NCBI GenBank assembly: GCA_028023455.1 | Contig: JAQFVV010000012.1 | Span: 7,724,499 to 7,788,498, forward strand | Length of the DNA: 64,000 nucleotides | Origin: Epiperipatus broadwayi | Taxonomy: Eukaryota; Onychophora; Udeonychophora; Euonychophora; Peripatidae | Reading direction: 5' to 3' | Part shown: positions 59,170-64,000 of the stretch, in pieces | Numbering within the stretch: the stretch's first letter is position 1 | Layout of the letters: every line of letters starts with the position of its first letter | Program-made: the position numbers and the translations under genes | Notes under the pieces: generated by a model | Told to the model about the DNA's origin: nothing | What the model saw: only the letters and a program-made list of their open reading frames with translations | Databases searched by the model: none

Positions 59170-59536
59170 CAGGGGTCTTTAACCTGTGCCCGTGGGCACC
59201 ATGTCACCCACAGACCATTTTACGTGTGCCCGCCACTATCCAAACATGATAAAAAATTATTTATCTGATCCAAATAAATTTAATTTTTAAAATTTCTTAT
59301 AAATTATTGTATTATATTGTAATCAAATTGTAGGGCATGCTATACTTTTACTGTTTAAAAATATAAATATTAATTATATATTAAAATTTTATTTTTAAAA
59401 TAAATATTTTTTTATACATTATGTGTATTATTAACAATATCCAACTATAAATTTACATTGAAAAAATAAATGGTGCCCGCCACCTGGCCTGTATTAGAGA
59501 ATGTGCTCTTAAGTGCAAAAAGGTTGGGGTCTCCTG
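59170..59536. mobile_element. hAT-type MITE, 367 bp, with 8-bp TSD
   Basis: The left end CAGGGGTCTTTAACCTGTGC and the right end (reverse complement CAGGAGACCCCAACCTTTTT) are short hAT terminal repeats. The perfect 8-bp duplication AGTTAGGA flanks it at 59162-59169 and 59537-59544. The phrase TGCCCGCCAC occurs near both ends. It encodes nothing and would need a hAT transposase in trans. It lies in the spacer of the PLE 3 pair. Confidence 0.88.
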
Positions 59537-59919
59537 AGTTAGGATATAATCATGGATTTATTATGAATATTATATTTAATAAAAATATTTATAAATAAAT
59601 TAATAATAAGAGTTTATTTCTTTGCCCTGTAAGGCATCAATTAGTAAATTGATTTATAAAAATAGTTTATTATTGGATGGTATGAAAATAGTCTGGAAGA
59701 AAAACCTGAATTAAAATTCATTACTAAATAGTTCAAAACAGTCAAGTGATTGCAAATCTATTCCTGGGATAGTTTATAAAATACTTATAGATGTCATAAA
59801 ATTTATATAGTGCAGAGTAAATTAAGTTTTAATGAAAGAGTTAAAATTCATAAGAGTAGAGTAAATTAAGTTTTAATGAAAGAGTTAAAATTCATAAGAG
59901 TAGAGTTAAAAATAGATAT

Positions 59920-60096
59920 CAAACTTAGCTTTCTATATTCGTGAACTTATTTGCCAATGCAGAGATTATCTTTAATGAAAAAAGTGAATTGAAAAGAAGA
60001 GTAAAAGAAACTTTGATGATAAAATTTTTTGAATCTGAGGCCATCAATCTCATGAAGATATCCTTTGATATGAAAGGAAGTTGGTTATTGATGTGA
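59920..60096 (+). pseudogene. PLE 3 right copy: end of GIY-YIG endonuclease
   Basis: Reads FVNLFANAEIIFNEKSELKR, then RVKETLMIKFFESEAINLMK and FDMKGSW before the TGA at 60094-60096. It parallels the left copy with about 80% or more residue identity. The HELNTGHK block is damaged here. The 44-bp duplication just upstream repeats part of the frame (KLSFNERVKIHKSRV). Confidence 0.6.
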
Positions 60097-60263
60097 ATGA
60101 TGGGAAAAGTATTTTGTTTTGTATATATATGTTGTATGTTTAGTTGAATTTCACTTGTGAAAGGTCTATTTGTTAGTAGATGAAACTATGGTTGTGTAAG
60201 AATTTTAATAAAATTTTGTTGTTTTGGCTAGTATTGTAGTGTTATGTGAATTTCTATTTTATT

Positions 60264-60965
60264 TTAAATTTTTTCGTAAGTGTAATAGAAACACTCATTA
60301 GGCTTATTAATTTACAGGTATACTATTTACTTAACTTTTTTTAAATAATTTGATTTTTAAATAAGTATATAGTAGGGTCTGTTATAATGAATATAATTGG
60401 TTCCAGAAAATCATTCATTATATCCATTTGATATAACTTATTTTAAAATACATAAATTTGGAGTAATTCTTTTCAAGTCCATGGTATAGAGTAAAGATAC
60501 CCTCCAAAACAATCATTTCAACGGACAAAAATAATAAAAAAATTAAAAATGTAAATGTAAAAATATATATAAAATTAATTGTTGTCCATACTGTACAGTT
60601 TTGTTTTAATGAAAACTAAAATTCACTTTTTTAAAGCATAAACTAAAATTACAAACAAACTTATTTAATAACAATGTACAGTTCATTACTCTCAGAACTT
60701 CTACTTTCTTCCCTTGGAATTTTTTTTTCTTTTCTGGGTGATAAGTTTTAACTTGAAAGCTGATATGGTTCTTTTAAAAGTATAAATTAAGTTATGCCAT
60801 TAAAAATGGCTTTATTTTTAATTTAAGAATTTTTTTTTTTTTTTTGATGTTATGTTCTGTTTATCTGGTGCCATAGTGAAAGCTAAACAAACTTATGCTT
60901 TTACTTTCTCATTTGGATTTTTATTTTGACATTGCATCATAAATTTGTACATGAATCAGTATTAA
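60264..60965. other. Gene-free AT-rich DNA
   Basis: No gene. At 60373-60425 a phrase (GGTTCCAGAAAATCATTCAT, then TATATCCA) looks like part of an unidentified dispersed repeat, but no second copy was found here. Confidence 0.45.
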
Positions 60966-61300
60966 TTACTAATATATTTTAATTTATTTTGTAAGTAGAT
61001 AGAAGCTAGACTATTAACTCAGAAATTGTATTATAAATTTCATCTTTTTTTTAAAGGAGTAATTAAAACCGAGTTAACTTCTGAATTAAGTTTTTATAAA
61101 TAACCAAAGAAATATTGATTGCCTTACGTAGTATTTATATTATGTGCAATTTATAAATGATCATATTTTAGCACTCTCATAATGACATGTTTTCGTATTT
61201 TTTTTTATTTATAATAAAACTACTGGTATTTACCGAATGCCTATTTATATTATTGTGCGAGCAAATTCTTCATGCTAATCAGAGTAGTTGAAATTTGCAT
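60966..61300 (+). repeat. Dispersed direct repeat of about 330 bp, copy 1
   Basis: Aligns along its length with 62936-63262: AATATATTTTAATTTATT, GAGTTAAC, AATTTATAAATGATCATATT, TTTAGCACTCTC and CCGAATGCCT. It has several indels and no coding potential. Confidence 0.7.
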
Positions 61301-62935
61301 AAATTGCCACTGACTATATATGTGGGTATTTAAGACAATTTAAGAATAGCGACAACAATAATGTTCACCCAGCATAGCAAGTATGTACTCAATTGTTAAA
61401 AATTATTTAAAGTTCTTTTAGATTTAAAATATTATTTTGAATGTGCATGTATGTGTGGCCATGGTAAGATAGATATATAAGCATCTTACACGGGTAAATA
61501 AAACTTGTAACATTTATTTAAAGGAATTTTAATAAATGAATTAAATCCATGAAAGATGGCTTTTAAAATAATAACAATAAAAAAGATTGAAATAATTATA
61601 TTTCAATTTTTGCATGAAAAAAAAAATAATTTGATCGGATTTACTGATAGCAAACGAATTTACATAGTGTAATAAAAAGATAAGAAGTCTTCAGTTTATT
61701 ATTGTCTTTTAATTACTGATCGATTATATACTTGTAATTAAAAAGAAAAAATATAAAAAAAAATTGACAAGAGAGAAAATATAAAGGGGACACATTTTTT
61801 TTTGGGAGGGGGGGTATTATTATTTATTCATTCGTTGTTTTAATTTGATCTGGATTGGAGAGTTTAACAATAGAAACTTTAACTTTTGTGAATTTTAACA
61901 TTGCTAAAAAAATATTTCACAGTTTACTGTAGTTTATGACGAAAAAATCGTCCTTGTCAAAAATATGGAACCTAAGGATCATTTGTTGATACGGCCAGAA
62001 AATATGTATTGCTAGACACTAAAGTGTGCTAATTCACTATACACTATGTAGATTTCTTCTAGAACTACCTGAACTCAAACATCAAGGCTAACCCAGGATT
62101 AATTGATTTAAAATGCCTATGAAAAATGTGCGCCTCGATTGACTTTATTTTGTCTTAAAAAAACAAAACATTTCAAATGGAAACTATTTGACAGAGAGAA
62201 CATGATGATTTTATGCCATTCTGATCAGTAATGGAAGTATTAAAAGAATAAAATACCATTGTAAGACTATTCTTTTTAAAACTTAAAAAAAAAAAAAACG
62301 ATATTAAAAAGACCTTAAGTTAGTACAATCTGATTTCTTTGTTAATGTTCATTTTATATGTATTGGTTGCTTAATTAATCATTTTATCCATTTATTTTTT
62401 ATAGTTTAGTTGTATGAATGCATCTTAATTAAAATAATTATTTTAATTTTGTGTGTATATGCGTGTATATATGTGAATTAATTTTAATTGTAATATAAAT
62501 TCTTCGTTTTAATTCAAGTTGTCAGTGTTTTTTATTTTATTTAGCAACCTTCATTTCCAAATAGTCATTTTAGCACTTATCAATTAAAAGAGAAAAATAT
62601 ATTTTAATTAAAGAGATTATTTTAAGTAAAGAGACTGTTTAACCATTGAGCGAAATTACCGGATATTTTGTAAATTGAGGGATCCTAGTTTTTGAAATTG
62701 ATTAATTTAGCATGGCACCCTGATAAACGAATAAAATGCATTATTTTTTAATTTATATTAAATTATCGCTGAGTGAAATGATGGGAAAATATAACCTGTT
62801 TTAGGTTCAATCATTTCCATCAATTTGCACTTATTTAGTTGTATTTAAAAGTGGGTCCTCAAGATTACCGGTATAATAAAATGGCTTCCCAAAGTGTGGC
62901 TGGTTTAATGGATTTTTACCCGAATTACCGATACA
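61301..62935. other. Gene-free AT-rich DNA
   Basis: No gene supported. Contains a T10/G8 homopolymer junction near 61795-61813 and several A runs. Confidence 0.5.
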
Positions 62936-63262
62936 CTAATAATATATTTTAATTTATTCTGTAAGTGTTAGCTTAGCTCAGAAATTGTACTATAAATTTA
63001 TAGTAGATGAAATTTCAACTTTTTTTTTTTCTAATTAAATAGTAATTAAAACTGAGTTAACATCTGGATTAAGTTTTTATAAATAAACAAAGAAATCTTG
63101 ATTATTATATTATTTGCAATTTATAAATGATCATATTTTAGCACTCTCGAAATGTCATGTTTTTGTATTCTTTTTTATTTATAATAAAACTATTGGTATT
63201 TCCCGAATGCCTGTTTATATTGTGACAGCAAGTTCTTCATGCTCATCAACTGAACAGTTGTA
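62936..63262 (+). repeat. Dispersed direct repeat of about 330 bp, copy 2
   Basis: Second copy of 60966-61300, in the same direction about 1.97 kb downstream. Divergence looks like 10-20%, so this is an old duplication or two members of a repeat family. Confidence 0.7.
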
Positions 63263-64000
63263 AATTTGCGTATTTAAAAATAGAGACCACAATATTTAAA
63301 GCAACAAACAAAATACACATATATACACACCTATGCTTTACATTAAGAATTAATTTTTTCTGATGAATTTTTATTTCTGAGGAATAAAGAGATAGACTTT
63401 CCTATGATATATAACGGTCATTAATTTGTATGCTATTAAAGCATACAGTGATAAATTATATTGTGAAGAAAATGTCAATAATAGAATGCAATTGACTACA
63501 AAGAGTTTCTTTTTTCGCATACTGTATATATTTTTTCAGGAGTACGTTTTTTTTTCCTAGAGAAAGAGAATATAAATCCTCCAAATGATTAAACAATCTG
63601 ATTTATAACTGGTCGTTTTAAGTGCTTTGAAATGTAAATCTTTTTTTTTTTTTTTTGTAAAAAAAAAAAAAAAAAGTTTATAGCATAAAATGCCAACAAC
63701 TGACCGTAATTAATAGTATTGAATCATATTGCATATTCATGAAGAGTTATTTTGGAAATTGAAGTTTTTCGAAATGTTGTGTTGTTGTGTTTTACAAAAA
63801 TAAAGTGCGTTAATCTGAATTTATAATTTTCAGACTGATAATTATTATTATTTGATGATTTTTTTTTATTGCTTCATGCATTAATGTTTTTTTTTCATCA
63901 AATAATAATTGAGAAAATATATAAACTATATTACACAAATTTACTTTATATAAGCTTTTTTTTTTTTTTGTAGCAAATACTTAATCATAACAATTATTCA
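63263..64000. other. Gene-free AT-rich DNA
   Basis: No gene supported. A T15 run followed by an A run (63641-63676) forms a homopolymer palindrome. Confidence 0.5.

Larger units (their letters stand above)
58683..60263. mobile_element. Head-to-head pair of a third Penelope-like element (PLE 3)
   Basis: The left arm 58683-59099 (reads -) and the right arm 59813-60263 (reads +) are inverted repeats of roughly 410 bp, more diverged than those of PLE 2. The right arm contains a 44-bp perfect tandem duplication (59815-59858 and 59859-59902). Both arms encode the end of a GIY-YIG endonuclease and a 3' UTR. The spacer is 713 bp, of which 367 bp is a later hAT MITE. The protein differs from those of PLE 1 and PLE 2, so this is a third family. 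Confidence 0.8.

Noticed and set aside
60966-63262. LTR retrotransposon with 330-bp LTRs
   Set aside because: The copies lack TG...CA ends, no primer-binding site or gag/pol is visible between them, and divergence is high.

Overview
The window is AT-rich, gene-poor eukaryotic DNA from an animal, most likely an invertebrate. The evidence is the type of mobile elements present: Penelope-like elements (PLEs) with a C-terminal GIY-YIG endonuclease, RTE-type LINEs with arthropod/mollusc-style coding sequences, a two-ORF APE-type LINE and ZMYM1-like hAT transposase remains. An arthropod such as an arachnid is plausible, but the sequence alone does not settle it. I found no complete host gene, rRNA or functional tRNA. 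Only one 207-bp open stretch (40895-41101) could be a host exon.

Layout. 1409-2959 is a 1.55-kb terminal-inverted-repeat element with an 8-bp target-site duplication (TSD). 2968-11890 is unassigned AT-rich DNA. 11900-14095 is a decayed RTE LINE. 14317-22259 is a decayed hAT transposase gene split by a full-length 5.4-kb LINE (16226-21637) that carries a perfect 17-bp TSD. A second RTE copy lies at 25371-27424 and a third relic at 36005-37080, both on the + strand. An unidentified antisense pseudogene lies at 28760-29335. A Penelope-type PLE occupies 30050-32117 on the - strand, and another LINE endonuclease relic lies at 38440-39345 on the - strand. 41.7-43.0 kb holds three small fold-back elements. 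44588-46714 is a head-to-head pair of PLE copies with arms of about 955 bp. 50-56.5 kb holds a hAT-like element and several palindromes. 58683-60263 is another head-to-head PLE pair, with a hAT MITE in its spacer.

The most interesting theme is a set of PLE-related structures that are inverted or palindromic and carry tRNA-like and hammerhead-ribozyme-like segments. A 141-bp insertion at 41722-41862 has a hammerhead core with every invariant core base on the - strand, and the insertion ends exactly at the predicted self-cleavage position, next to a 14-bp TSD. The 287-bp palindrome at 55.8-56.4 kb and the 3' end of the PLE at 30 kb share a module: a pol III-like tRNA head, then a CTGAAGA/GAAAC motif, then a tail with AATAAAG.

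Decay is dominated by homopolymer indels, point stops and changes that fit CGA-to-TGA (CpG) transitions. That suggests mostly dead elements in a genome with CpG decay. All family calls come from reading motifs by eye; no database search was run.
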